DNA of 42,746 bases, taken from NCBI GenBank assembly GCA_011390755.1, contig JAABRU010000045.1, forward strand, positions 1-42,746, in the 5' to 3' direction. The stretch is from Desulfobacteraceae bacterium. Its GTDB lineage: Bacteria > Desulfobacterota > Desulfobacteria > Desulfobacterales > Desulfococcaceae. This document shows, in pieces, positions 17,043 through 25,889 of the stretch. Position 1 is the stretch's first letter. Each line of letters starts with the position of its first letter. A model generated the notes under the pieces. It had not been told where the DNA came from and searched no databases. It worked only from the letters and a program-made list of their open reading frames with translations. The position numbers and the translations under genes are program-made.

Positions 17043-17207
17043 ATGAGAAAATATTATATAAATATGTTTGTGAAGTATTTATCAGCATTGATATACATTT
17101 TTATTATTTTATCAATGCCCGGTACTGTTCTTGCGAATTTGATGGAAATTTCCGGAACATGGAACAGCAATTGGGGAAAAATGGTATTTGAACAGACCGG
17201 ATATTAA
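17043..17207 (+). pseudogene. truncated secreted protein (54-codon relic or small protein)
   Basis: A strong ribosome site (GAGGGGGGG, 17033-17041) precedes ATG 17043. The 54-residue frame starts MRKYYINMFVKYLSALIYIF, continues hydrophobic to a likely signal-peptide end (PGTVLAN), then reads SGTWNSNWGKMVFEQTGY and stops at TAA 17205-17207. A segment of the type GTW-x-x-NWGKM-x-x-x-QTG usually opens a longer secreted beta-rich domain, so this looks like a gene cut off soon after its signal peptide. A true small secreted protein is the alternative. It lies 51 bases before the TauE-type gene. Confidence 0.55.
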
Positions 17208-17258
17208 AACTGAAATTTTTTTGCCGAAATACTGACCACCAGACCGGAAAGGTAATTT

Positions 17259-18173
17259 ATGACAGATTTATTTTATATCACATTTCCTGTTTCAGGAGTG
17301 ACAACCTGGGGATTTATACCGCCACTGGTAGCTTTTGTCGTATCTTTTTTCACATCAATGGGCGGGGTCTCAGGTGCTTTTATTCTGCTGCCCTTTCAGA
17401 TGAGTGTATTACATTATACAGCACCATCCGTAAGCGGAACAAACCAGTTGTTCAATATCATTGCAATTCCAAGCGGCGTATGGCGCTATATCAAAGAAAA
17501 ACGTATGGTATGGCCCCTCACATGGGCTGTGATAATCGGAACCCTGCCCGGAGTGTTAATCGGTGCGTGGGTCCGACTGGAATATCTGCCGGATGCAAAA
17601 AATTTCAAATTTTTTGCAGGATTTGTATTATTGTATATCGGTATCAAACTGTTCACAGATATGATGAAAGGGAAAGAAGGTGATAAAAACAATGCGCCCG
17701 GAAAAGACAAAAGTGATTTTATTATCACAGAAACCCGTTTTTCTGTGAAACAGGTGGAATTCAGATTTGGAGGTCAGAAATACATTTTTTCGGTTCCGGG
17801 TGTTTTTTCGCTCTGTTTTATCGTAGGTATCATCGGCGGTATATACGGGATTGGCGGCGGGGCCATTATTGCACCTTTTTTCGTGGCTTTTTTCCATCTT
17901 CCGGTGTATGCGGTTGCGGGTGCGGCTCTTATGGGAACTTTCGTAACTTCCATAGCCGGTGTTATTACATATCAGGTACTGTCTTATTTCTATCCGGGTG
18001 TATCTGTTGCTCCTGACTGGTATCTCGGATTACTTTTCGGAGCAGGCGGTTTTGCGGGTATGTACCTCGGAGCAAAATGTCAGAAATATGTTCCTGTAAA
18101 TATAATTAAACTGATTTTATGTTTCTGTGTTCTTTTTGTAGCAGGTAAATATATATATGATTTTATGAAATAA
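17259..18173 (+). CDS. TauE/SafE (TSUP) family membrane transporter
   Basis: The 304-residue, strongly hydrophobic protein has two similar halves. The first contains SFFTSMGGVSGAFILLPFQ, the second GIIGGIYGIGGGAIIAPF. This is the duplicated glycine-rich signature of the TSUP family, which exports or takes up small anions such as sulfite, sulfoacetate or thiosulfate. About eight membrane segments are predicted by eye, separated by a hydrophilic loop (about 131-170, rich in K and D). In a sulfate-reducer-like genome a sulfur anion is a natural guess, but substrate cannot be read from sequence. GGAAAGG just upstream supports ATG 17259. It is not obviously in an operon. Confidence 0.9.
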   Translation: MTDLFYITFPVSGVTTWGFIPPLVAFVVSFFTSMGGVSGAFILLPFQMSVLHYTAPSVSGTNQLFNIIAIPSGVWRYIKEKRMVWPLTWAVIIGTLPGVLIGAWVRLEYLPDAKNFKFFAGFVLLYIGIKLFTDMMKGKEGDKNNAPGKDKSDFIITETRFSVKQVEFRFGGQKYIFSVPGVFSLCFIVGIIGGIYGIGGGAIIAPFFVAFFHLPVYAVAGAALMGTFVTSIAGVITYQVLSYFYPGVSVAPDWYLGLLFGAGGFAGMYLGAKCQKYVPVNIIKLILCFCVLFVAGKYIYDFMK

Positions 18174-18261
18174 CCGGCAGTGGGGCAAATTCCCTGATAA
18201 CCGTATCCTCTCCCCTGAGGGACAATGCTGTTTCCTTAAGAAAAACCGGAGTGCCAAACTT

Positions 18262-18398
18262 AGGCGATTTCCGAATATGAATGTACCGAATCTGAGGGAG
18301 TCACAGACGGAAAGTCTGTGACCGGGACTGTCATCCGCCGGACACTGCCGGACTTTCCGTCCGCACTCCTTTGGTATCATCTTTTCCGGAAATCACCT
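18262..18398. repeat. MITE-like palindromic repeat, family B, copy 2
   Basis: Same length (137 bases), same ends (AGGCGATTTCCGA, CCGGAAATCACCT) and largely the same interior as 9552-9688, including CGGACACTGCCGGACTTTCC. Both copies lie in the + orientation. Confidence 0.8.
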
Positions 18399-18514
18399 TA
18401 CAGTTTGCCAGATTTTTTTCTAAATAAATTCAGCATATCAAACTGTAAATCTGACACTCCTCCGACCTTACATCAACAGCATTGCCCCTGAGGAATAATG
18501 CTGTTGATGTAAGG
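18398..18514. repeat. two adjacent perfect hairpins
   Basis: TTACAGTTTG (18398-18407) pairs with CAAACTGTAA (18439-18448). CCTTACATCAACAGCATT (18466-18483) pairs over all 18 bases with AATGCTGTTGATGTAAGG (18497-18514) around a 13-base loop. The second is the longest perfect stem seen in the window. Neither is followed by a T run. Confidence 0.65.
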
Positions 18515-18637
18515 GAGGGGTGTCTAAACGATCATGACCGGGCAAGCCCACAGCGAAGCATAAAAGTCTCTTTACATACCCGTAACACCGGGGTGAGGCT
18601 CGAAAATGAAGAAGTGCTGCAGGCTGTAATTATTCAA

Positions 18638-18670
18638 TATTAAACATTAAACATTAAGCATTCAACATTT
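18638..18670 (+). repeat. short degenerate tandem repeat (ATTAAAC unit)
   Basis: Four imperfect copies of a 7-8 base unit (ATTAAAC, ATTAAAC, ATTAAGC, ATTCAAC) end 33 bases before the restriction-methylase start. It is AT-rich and could include promoter elements, but no clear -35/-10 pair is seen. Confidence 0.45.
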
Positions 18671-18702
18671 TCATATAAACCCATCTGCCAACGGAGAAAT
18701 GG

Positions 18703-21700
18703 ATGTCAGAATATATTCAGAACAACAGACTGTTTAACGGCACATATTTTAACCGGGTACTTTCGGATGTATCCTTTCCCAGAAAGCGGGAACTGCCCCC
18801 GGACGGACGGAAAAGGCTGAAAGCCCTGCTGGAAATCTGGCTGGAAGTGCGGCCCCGCATGGTCAGGGACCTGCCGGAATCCCAGGCCCTTTCCAGGTCA
18901 TATGCCGGGCTGCCCCCGCTGCTGGAACCCCTGAAAAATGTTTCCGAAGAAAGTGTCAGAAGCGGTTTCATTCTTCCGGTACTGCAAAAAATACTGGATT
19001 ACAGTTGTGATATGGAAAAATCCCTTTCTCTGACCGGTCTGCCGGAAAATGAACGGAAGAAGAAAAAGAACGACCGGCCCGACCTGATTCTGTTCCGGGA
19101 GAAAAAACTGCATAATGCCGCGGTAAAGAATGCTGCCAAAAAGAAAACAATGGCCGGCAGCCTGTCTTTCTGCCGGGATGCGGATTTTATCCTGGAGGTC
19201 AAGAGATTCTCCAAGGGCATCGGTGCGGATGAGGAAATTGAGCGGGGGAAAGATACCAATGCTGCCGAAGATATAGACCAGGCGGAACGCTATACCAGGG
19301 GATGCGGGAAAAAATGGGGCATTCTCACCAACGGACGGTCATGGCGCCTGATGCGGAGGGGGAAACTGCAGGAACATCTGCGCTTTGACCTGGTTCTCTT
19401 TCTGGAAGACCTGTATATGCGGGAGGATACGGTACAGAAAGGAGCGGTGAGGGAAGCGGCTTTTACAGATACGGATATGGAAACCTTCGGCCTGTTTTTC
19501 TCCTTTTTCGGTCATCCCGCGGTGGGCGGCGGTTATCTGGATCTGCTGCACAGTGAGGGGGAGGCCGATAACCGCCGGGTAAAGGATATTCTGCGGGAAA
19601 ATGCCTATGCCGCGGTTCAGATCATGGCCGAAAGTTTCCGGAAATTTCCGGGAAACGGTTATCCGGAAAAACCTTCCCAGGATGTGCTGGACCATCTGCG
19701 GGAACTTTCCCTCACCTTTCTGTACCGCCTGCTCTTTATCCTCAAGGCCGAGGCCCAGGGACTGCTGCCCATGAAAACGGAAACGGGGGGAGATACCGTA
19801 TATGCAGCGGAAATTTCCACATGGGCAATCTTCAGCCGCCTGAAACAGAAATCAGCGGAAACGCTGAAAAATATAAGTACCGGTTTTGATACACTCCGCA
19901 GACTCTTTGAACTGCTCAATTCCGGCGGTGAATACGGTGTTCCGGCCTATGACGGGGGGCTTTTTGATCCGGAAGTCCATAGTGAACTGGAAAAGCTGCG
20001 TCTCAATGATGATGCCCTGTATGCGGTGCTGAACCGGTTGATTTATCTTGATAAAAATCAAACAGGTGAATCCGGACAGACCGAACCGGTTCCCTATGCG
20101 GATCTGGATGTCCGGGATTTCGGGGATATCTACGAAGGTCTGCTGGAACAGCGTCTCACTTTGGAAAAAACAGGAAAAGAATATTCCATTTCCCTGCGGA
20201 ACAGAAAAGGGGAACGCAAGGCCAGCGGTTCCTGGTTTACCCCGGATTCCCTGGTGGATCATATTGTCCGGGAAACCCTGAATCCCCTGCTGGAAAAATG
20301 CAAAGCCGACCCGCATAAAATACTTGCTTTGAAAATTCTTGACCCCGCGATGGGCAGCGGTCATTTTCTGGTCAAAGTCACGGATGTCATGGCCTGGCAT
20401 CTGACCCTGAACTGCGCTCCCATAGACAGGGGGGTTCCCGATGACAACGGGCCGCCGGAGTATGCCTACTGGAAGCGGAAAGTGGTGGAAAACTGCATTT
20501 ACGGTGTGGATGTGAATCCCATGGCCGTGGAACTGGCCAAGGTGGCCCTGTGGCTGCATTCTGCCAGCCTGTGCAGGCCGCTTTCCTTTCTGGATCACCA
20601 TCTGAAATGCGGCAACAGTCTGGTGGGAGCCGATCTGCGGCAGGTGTCCCGTCCGGGTATGGAAAGCAGAAAAGTGAAATCCGGTACGGTGTGGATTCCC
20701 CTTGAACAACAGGAAGAAACTCCCTCCTCCTCCGAGGGAGGGCCGGGATGGGGGAAATCGGGAAAGAAGAAGAAAAAACGCCAGAGTAAACAGCTTGAAC
20801 TGCCCTTTCCCATTGATACGGAACTCTTTTCCGGTATCATTGACAGTGTGCGGGATATTCTGCGGTGCCCCAGCAATACCGCGGCACAGGTGAAATCCAA
20901 ACAGCGGGATTATCTCATGTCCGTCAATCAGAAACTGGAGGCCCACCGCATTCTCTGTGATCTGTGGTGCGCGCAGTGGTTTCTGGCAGATGCGGACAAA
21001 GAAGGTCTGTCGGTCTATGAAAGTCCCAAAGGACTGTATGCCCGTGTGAAAAAAATCTGCGGAATCACGGACGAAGCCCGGCGCAGGGCCGAAACGGAAA
21101 AACTGAAAAAGCATCCCTTTGTGAAAAAGACTGAGGCCGCCCGCCGGGAAGGCCACGGCCCCCGCCCCATGCGTTTTTTTCACTGGCAGATTGAATTTCC
21201 CGAGGCGGCTTTTAGCGAAGAGGGCGAACTGAAAGAGAATTTCGGATTTGACGCGGTGACGGGCAATCCGCCCTGGGATAAAATCAAACCCGCAAAAAGG
21301 GATTTTTACGGTGCATTCCATGAGGAAGTGGCCAACCGCCAGGGAACCTCGCTCAATTCGCTGATTGAGGAAATGGAAAAGGAAAGCCCGGATTTGGAGG
21401 CAGAGTGGCAGAAATACGAAAAAATGTGCTACAGCCTGACCGCATACCTGAGTCAGTGCAATGACTATAAATATCAGACGGCCATTGTGGAAGGGAAAAA
21501 AACCGGGGGGGACCCGGATCTGTTCCGTTATTTCACCGAAAGGGCCGGGCAGTGCGTCCGCAAAGGCGGACACGTCGGGCTGGTGGTTCCCTGCACCCTC
21601 TGGCAGGGGCAGGGATGCACCGGACTGCGCCGCCGGATATTCGGGGATTACACCGTGCTGGGGCTTTATACTTATGAGAATTACCGGAAATGGGCATTCG

Positions 21701-23331
21701 GTATTCATTCCAGTTTCAAATTCTCCACCTTCCTGTTTTCCGCCGAATCACCGCCGGAGAACCACAGCTTCCCTGCGGCCTTCATGCTGCGGGATACACA
21801 GGTTCTGGCAGGCGGACTTCCGGAACGGGTGATAAGATTGTCCCCTGATTATATAAAGTCTGTCAGCCCTTCCTCCCTGGCCCTCATTGACAACCGCTCG
21901 GATGCCGAAGCCCGGTTTATTCAGAAAATCCATGAAAATCATCCACTTCTCGGGGATGCGGCAGGCGGGTGGGATGCCATTTACAGGCGTGAACTGGATA
22001 TGTCAAATGATTCCTGGTGTTTCAAAACAGGGGAATGGATGAAAGAGCGGGGTTTTACGCAGGTATTGCCCCGGAAGCAGGAAGACGGCACATGGACACA
22101 GGAGAAAAGCGGTCCGGTGACGGCTGTTCTTCCGGAACCTCTCCCCGATGGCGGGGAATACTGGGTTTCGGCAGATGCGGACTGGTACAGGCAGCGGGGA
22201 TACATGGAAGATCAGACGGAAATCAGCGGAAAGAAGCTGACCTTTTTCATTGCACCGGAAGATGCGGATTTGGCAAAGAGTAAAAAATTTGACCCCAAAA
22301 AAGATTACCGCCGTATCTTTCCCTCTGAGATATATACGGCCCTGTACGAAGGGCGCATGGTTCATCTCTTTGACCATTCCCAGAAACGCTGGCTGCACGG
22401 GGAAGGGCGGAAAGCCGTCTGGGAGGATATTCCGGTTACGGAAAAAATCCTTCAGCCCAGGGTGTTTGTCTGCAGAACAGAAACAGGGAAAGAAACAAAG
22501 CCCAGAATCGGCTTCTGCGATATAACCGGAGCGACCAATGAAAGGAGTATTCTGGCGGCCGTGATCGGCCCGGATAGTTTCGGCGGCAACAAAGTACCGT
22601 GCCTGATGACGGATTCCGTTGAAAAATCCCTGGTTCTGCTCGCAGTTCTCTGCTCATTCTGCAGTGATTCACTGATCCGCCTGAGAATCAGCACAAACCT
22701 GACCTGGAACTTTCTTTCCAATCTGGCGGTTCCGGCTTATTCCGGAATTCCGGAAGATACAAAAAAAACCATCTGCCGACTGGGCGCAGAACTCAGCTGC
22801 ACCACACCGGAACTGGCCGGAGTCTGGAATACCGTATTTCCGGATGACCCCTGGACTTATCATTCAGCAGAACGGGATTTATGGAAACGGGCGGAAATCC
22901 GTGCAAAACTGGATGCCATTGTAGCGGAACTTTACGGCCTGACCGTGGAGGAATATGCTGTCATTCTCACCGGTTTTCCCCTCACGGACCGGGATCAGCC
23001 GCCCCTGCCCGGAGATGTTTTTCTGACCGAAGGAAATGAGGATTCCAGAAACAGAGGGGAGGAGGGAAAAGACCGGATGGAAACGGAATGGGGCATCTTT
23101 GAATGCAAAGCCCGCAGCTTCATCACCCGCGACTTTGCCCTGCTGACCTATATGAAACACAAAAAGTATCCCATCCCCCGGAAACTGGATGAATGGTACA
23201 GGGAAAAAGCGGATTTCGACCCCGAAGGCCCTCTCTCCCGCTTCCGCATCGGGGAAATCAGAGACCTTATCGAAAGAGTGGAAACCGCCAGAAAGAAGGG
23301 GGCCGTTCCCTATATTCCCACAACACACTAA
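18703..23331 (+). CDS. Eco57I-like (type IIG) restriction-modification enzyme
   Basis: A 1542-residue protein combining nuclease and adenine methyltransferase parts. The N-terminus has a PD-(D/E)XK-like nuclease: RPDLILF (D127) and ILEVKRF (E165, K167), then DQAERYTRGCGKKWGILTNG typical of HsdR-N-like folds. SAM-binding motif I is DPAMGSGHFLVKV (547-559). The catalytic motif IV is TGNPPWDKI (NPPW at 855-858), marking N6-adenine methylation. About 300 residues separate the two motifs, including a lysine-rich spacer (GKKKKKRQSKQ). The C-terminal 500 residues presumably recognise the target. It is longer than most IIG enzymes; a methylase of a BREX or DISARM system is the alternative, but none of their partner genes is present. 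Flanking repeats on both sides suggest acquisition as a single-gene defence island. Confidence 0.82.
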   Translation: MSEYIQNNRLFNGTYFNRVLSDVSFPRKRELPPDGRKRLKALLEIWLEVRPRMVRDLPESQALSRSYAGLPPLLEPLKNVSEESVRSGFILPVLQKILDYSCDMEKSLSLTGLPENERKKKKNDRPDLILFREKKLHNAAVKNAAKKKTMAGSLSFCRDADFILEVKRFSKGIGADEEIERGKDTNAAEDIDQAERYTRGCGKKWGILTNGRSWRLMRRGKLQEHLRFDLVLFLEDLYMREDTVQKGAVREAAFTDTDMETFGLFFSFFGHPAVGGGYLDLLHSEGEADNRRVKDILRENAYAAVQIMAESFRKFPGNGYPEKPSQDVLDHLRELSLTFLYRLLFILKAEAQGLLPMKTETGGDTVYAAEISTWAIFSRLKQKSAETLKNISTGFDTLRRLFELLNSGGEYGVPAYDGGLFDPEVHSELEKLRLNDDALYAVLNRLIYLDKNQTGESGQTEPVPYADLDVRDFGDIYEGLLEQRLTLEKTGKEYSISLRNRKGERKASGSWFTPDSLVDHIVRETLNPLLEKCKADPHKILALKILDPAMGSGHFLVKVTDVMAWHLTLNCAPIDRGVPDDNGPPEYAYWKRKVVENCIYGVDVNPMAVELAKVALWLHSASLCRPLSFLDHHLKCGNSLVGADLRQVSRPGMESRKVKSGTVWIPLEQQEETPSSSEGGPGWGKSGKKKKKRQSKQLELPFPIDTELFSGIIDSVRDILRCPSNTAAQVKSKQRDYLMSVNQKLEAHRILCDLWCAQWFLADADKEGLSVYESPKGLYARVKKICGITDEARRRAETEKLKKHPFVKKTEAARREGHGPRPMRFFHWQIEFPEAAFSEEGELKENFGFDAVTGNPPWDKIKPAKRDFYGAFHEEVANRQGTSLNSLIEEMEKESPDLEAEWQKYEKMCYSLTAYLSQCNDYKYQTAIVEGKKTGGDPDLFRYFTERAGQCVRKGGHVGLVVPCTLWQGQGCTGLRRRIFGDYTVLGLYTYENYRKWAFGIHSSFKFSTFLFSAESPPENHSFPAAFMLRDTQVLAGGLPERVIRLSPDYIKSVSPSSLALIDNRSDAEARFIQKIHENHPLLGDAAGGWDAIYRRELDMSNDSWCFKTGEWMKERGFTQVLPRKQEDGTWTQEKSGPVTAVLPEPLPDGGEYWVSADADWYRQRGYMEDQTEISGKKLTFFIAPEDADLAKSKKFDPKKDYRRIFPSEIYTALYEGRMVHLFDHSQKRWLHGEGRKAVWEDIPVTEKILQPRVFVCRTETGKETKPRIGFCDITGATNERSILAAVIGPDSFGGNKVPCLMTDSVEKSLVLLAVLCSFCSDSLIRLRISTNLTWNFLSNLAVPAYSGIPEDTKKTICRLGAELSCTTPELAGVWNTVFPDDPWTYHSAERDLWKRAEIRAKLDAIVAELYGLTVEEYAVILTGFPLTDRDQPPLPGDVFLTEGNEDSRNRGEEGKDRMETEWGIFECKARSFITRDFALLTYMKHKKYPIPRKLDEWYREKADFDPEGPLSRFRIGEIRDLIERVETARKKGAVPYIPTTH

Positions 23332-23441
23332 TGCATTGTCATGGTTTAATTTTAGGGTAAACGGATTTCAATTTATAATTGTGCAAATAAATTATGCGAT
23401 GCCAAACCCTAATTTTTAGCTCTGACAAAGCACTAATGCTC

Positions 23442-23534
23442 TGTTTCATTTAAAATTGCAGGTCGGGTTAGCGAAGCGTATCCCGGTATTCGGATGTTCT
23501 GCCCCGAAATACCTGCACAGTTTTAAGTGAAACA
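23442..23534. repeat. palindromic repeat with 20-bp imperfect ends
   Basis: TGTTTCATTTAAAATTGCAG (from 23442) and its counterpart reading CTGCACAGTTTTAAGTGAAACA (ending 23534) pair with a few mismatches. The centre contains GGTTAGCGAAGCGTATCCCGG. It fills much of the roughly 280-base gap between the restriction enzyme and the ABC transporter. Confidence 0.6.
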
Positions 23535-23615
23535 ATGCACTAATACCAGTTGTCACTGACTGAAGACACCCTTCTCATGAGGGACAATAAAAACAGTTTA
23601 TGAGGTAAAAAAATA

Positions 23616-24344
23616 ATGACATTAATATCAGCTTCTCAAATTGGAAAAAATTATCAGACAGGTGAAGTTGTTGTCAGGGCATTACAGGACATCAGTTTTG
23701 ACATTAAACCTTCTTCGTTTGTATCCTTTGTGGGGCCTTCCGGAAGCGGAAAAACCACACTTTTGAACCTTATCGGATGCCTGGACAAACCCACATCAGG
23801 CAGTTTGAAAATTGCAGATACCAATGTTTTGTCTCTGAACCGGAAACAGCGTGCGGTATTCAGGGGGGAGAATATCGGATTTATTTTTCAGGATTTTAAT
23901 CTCATTCCTGTGCTGACGGTATATGAAAATATCGAATATCCCCTTCTCATGGTTCAGGACACGCCTTCGGAAGAAAGAAAAAAAAGAGTTTCGGAACTGC
24001 TTGCAGTGGTTGGAATGGCGGAACAGAAAGACAAATATCCGGATCAGATTTCAGGCGGACAGAAACAGAGAGTTGCTGTGGCCAGGGCACTGGTTACAAA
24101 TCCCCGGCTTGTGCTTGCGGATGAACCCACCGCAAACCTTGACAAACAGACCGCCTATATGGTTATTGATCTTATGAAAAAACTGAGAGATGAATTTAAA
24201 ACCACCTTTATTTTTTCAACCCATGATCCCAAAGTCGTGGGGGAGGCTGAAATTATTTATACGCTGGAAGACGGCGCAATCATTGACAGGCAGATGAAAG
24301 CAGGTGAAAAACATGACGAATCTTTTCAAAATTGCCATCCGTAA
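23616..24344 (+). CDS. ABC transporter ATPase, LolD/MacB type
   Basis: A 242-residue ATPase of the type 7 ABC (LolD/MacB/FtsE) group. It has Walker A GPSGSGKTTLLN, Q-loop IFQDFNLIP, signature ISGGQKQRVAVARAL, Walker B LVLADEPTANLD and switch histidine FSTHD, all intact. These ATPases drive mechanical work on periplasmic substrates rather than transport through a channel. The permease gene starts inside its last 32 bases, so the two are translationally linked. A LolA-like protein and an outer-membrane beta-barrel lie beyond the Cmr cassette (35371-37407). With them this would make a complete envelope lipid or lipoprotein export unit. Confidence 0.93.
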   Translation: MTLISASQIGKNYQTGEVVVRALQDISFDIKPSSFVSFVGPSGSGKTTLLNLIGCLDKPTSGSLKIADTNVLSLNRKQRAVFRGENIGFIFQDFNLIPVLTVYENIEYPLLMVQDTPSEERKKRVSELLAVVGMAEQKDKYPDQISGGQKQRVAVARALVTNPRLVLADEPTANLDKQTAYMVIDLMKKLRDEFKTTFIFSTHDPKVVGEAEIIYTLEDGAIIDRQMKAGEKHDESFQNCHP

Positions 24345-25551
24345 TCTGATGAGGTACAAAAGAAGAACCCTGCTGACCGCTTCGCTGATTACAATCGGTG
24401 TGGTTTTTGTTCTGGTGTTTATTTCCGTATCCGGCTCATTTAAAAACATGATGGTCGGTCAGATCACGGATTCCATGCTCGGTCATATCCAGATTCACCG
24501 GAAAGGATATGTGGCATCCATTGATACCCTGCCCCTGACACTGAATCTGAAAACCGGGGCGGTGAAAAAACTGGAAAACATTCTTGGCAAAGAACAGGAA
24601 ATCCTCTCTTTTTCTCCCAGAATAAAATTCGGTGCCATGTTCAGCAATTTTTCGGAAACAAGCAATATCCGGCTCAACGGCATAGACCCTGAAAAAGAAT
24701 TTGCAACTGTGCCGCTGCTGACTTCACGGATGAAACAGGGCAAAAAAAGCCTGCATCCGGGTGAAATTATTGTCCCCGAACTGCTGGCAAAAGGGATGAA
24801 AGTAAAAATTGGAGATACCATCGTCATCGTGGCAACAAATCAGGACGGATCCGTCAACGGAAAGCAGTTTACTGTATCCGGTGTGATTGAAAGTATTGCA
24901 GGTCCCGGGGGAAGAGACGGTTATATTCATCTGGAAGATGCAGGGGAAATTTTGCGCATGGACGAGCCGGAAATCAGTGAAATTGCAGTACGTTTAAAAA
25001 ATTTTGAAAAACTGGATGCGGTTACTGCAAAACTGGAAGAAATGCTTTCCAAAGAACGGAATAAGATGAACAAAGCTGCTTTTGAGGTTCACCCGTGGAA
25101 AAAACTTTCACCTTTTTACAATATTTCCAGAATGATTGACATGCTGACATTTTTTATTAAACTCATGCTCATTGCCATTGTTCTGATCAGCATTATGAAC
25201 GTGATGATTATGGCGGTTTATGAAAGGATACGGGAAATCGGAACCCTTTCCGCTATCGGAACCCTGCCTTCAAAGATTCTGTCCATGTTTGTCATCGAAG
25301 GCTTCTGTCTGGGGCTGTTTGGCGGAATCATCGGCAATATTATCGGAATCGGGGTGGTTGCGGTGATGAATATATCAAAGATCACATTTAACTTTGGAAT
25401 GCAGAAAGGACTGGTTCTGACAACCCGTATTTATCCCGGCGATTTTTTGGCAATCTCCGCAACGGTCATCATTGTTTCCGTCATTGCCAGCCTTCAGCCC
25501 GCATTCAAAGCATCGAGGATGGATCCCATTGATGCGCTGCGGCATGTATGA
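24313..25551 (+). CDS. ABC transporter permease, FtsX/MacB/LolC type
   Basis: A 412-residue permease with TM1 near the N-terminus (LLTASLITIGVVFVLVFISV). A periplasmic domain of about 210 residues follows, then three C-terminal helices (LMLIAIVLISIMNVMIMAVY; a glycine-rich GLFGGIIGNIIGIGVVAV; AISATVIIVSVIASL). It ends SRMDPIDALRHV, the usual FtsX/MacB tail. ATG 24313 is chosen over GTG 24304 because AGGTG (24302-24306) lies upstream at a normal distance. It overlaps the ATPase by 32 bases. After it the transcription unit meets two stacked palindromes and the CRISPR cassette. Confidence 0.92.
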   Translation: MTNLFKIAIRNLMRYKRRTLLTASLITIGVVFVLVFISVSGSFKNMMVGQITDSMLGHIQIHRKGYVASIDTLPLTLNLKTGAVKKLENILGKEQEILSFSPRIKFGAMFSNFSETSNIRLNGIDPEKEFATVPLLTSRMKQGKKSLHPGEIIVPELLAKGMKVKIGDTIVIVATNQDGSVNGKQFTVSGVIESIAGPGGRDGYIHLEDAGEILRMDEPEISEIAVRLKNFEKLDAVTAKLEEMLSKERNKMNKAAFEVHPWKKLSPFYNISRMIDMLTFFIKLMLIAIVLISIMNVMIMAVYERIREIGTLSAIGTLPSKILSMFVIEGFCLGLFGGIIGNIIGIGVVAVMNISKITFNFGMQKGLVLTTRIYPGDFLAISATVIIVSVIASLQPAFKASRMDPIDALRHV

Positions 25552-25626
25552 AGAATTTAAAGAGATTGTTTTAAGCGGAAGGGAATAAAAAGAAATACTG
25601 ACTGTCATGATGTATTCAGGAATTTT

Positions 25627-25769
25627 CAGCAGATCGAAAAGTTTCCGGAGGAGTGCAAAAACTGTATTTTTGCATGGGGTAACCGGGAGATGCGGCGGTG
25701 CAGAAATACAGTTTCTGCACTCCGGGACAGCCGTAAAACCGTATCCGGGGGAAATTTTTCGATCTGCTG
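25627..25769. repeat. 143-bp palindromic element at the left edge of the Cmr cassette
   Basis: Inverted ends CAGCAGATCGAAAA (25627-25640) and TTTTCGATCTGCTG (25756-25769) are perfect. Inside, GGAGTGCAAAAACTGTAT and the complement of ATACAGTTTCTGCACTCC form a second long stem. It is noncoding and found once in this window. Confidence 0.7.
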
Positions 25770-25786
25770 ATTTTAATTAAATAATA

Positions 25787-25866
25787 CGGTAGTGGATCAA
25801 ACCGGTTGATTTGAATTTCCCCTCCCCGGCAGGAGGGGGATTCAACCGATTTGACCCACTACCGGT
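25787..25866. repeat. palindromic repeat family C, copy 2
   Basis: CGGTAGTGGATCAAACCGGT (25787-) and its counterpart ATTTGACCCACTACCGGTA match the ends of 15608-15752, with a shorter pyrimidine/purine-rich centre (CCCCTCCCCGGCAGGAGGGG). It ends 24 bases before the DUF262 start codon. Confidence 0.7.
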
Positions 25867-25889
25867 AATACATACAAACCGGAGGAGAT

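Noticed and set aside
25552..25889. Possible CRISPR array beside the Cmr genes
   Set aside because: The repeats there are inverted pairs, not direct repeats with regular spacers.
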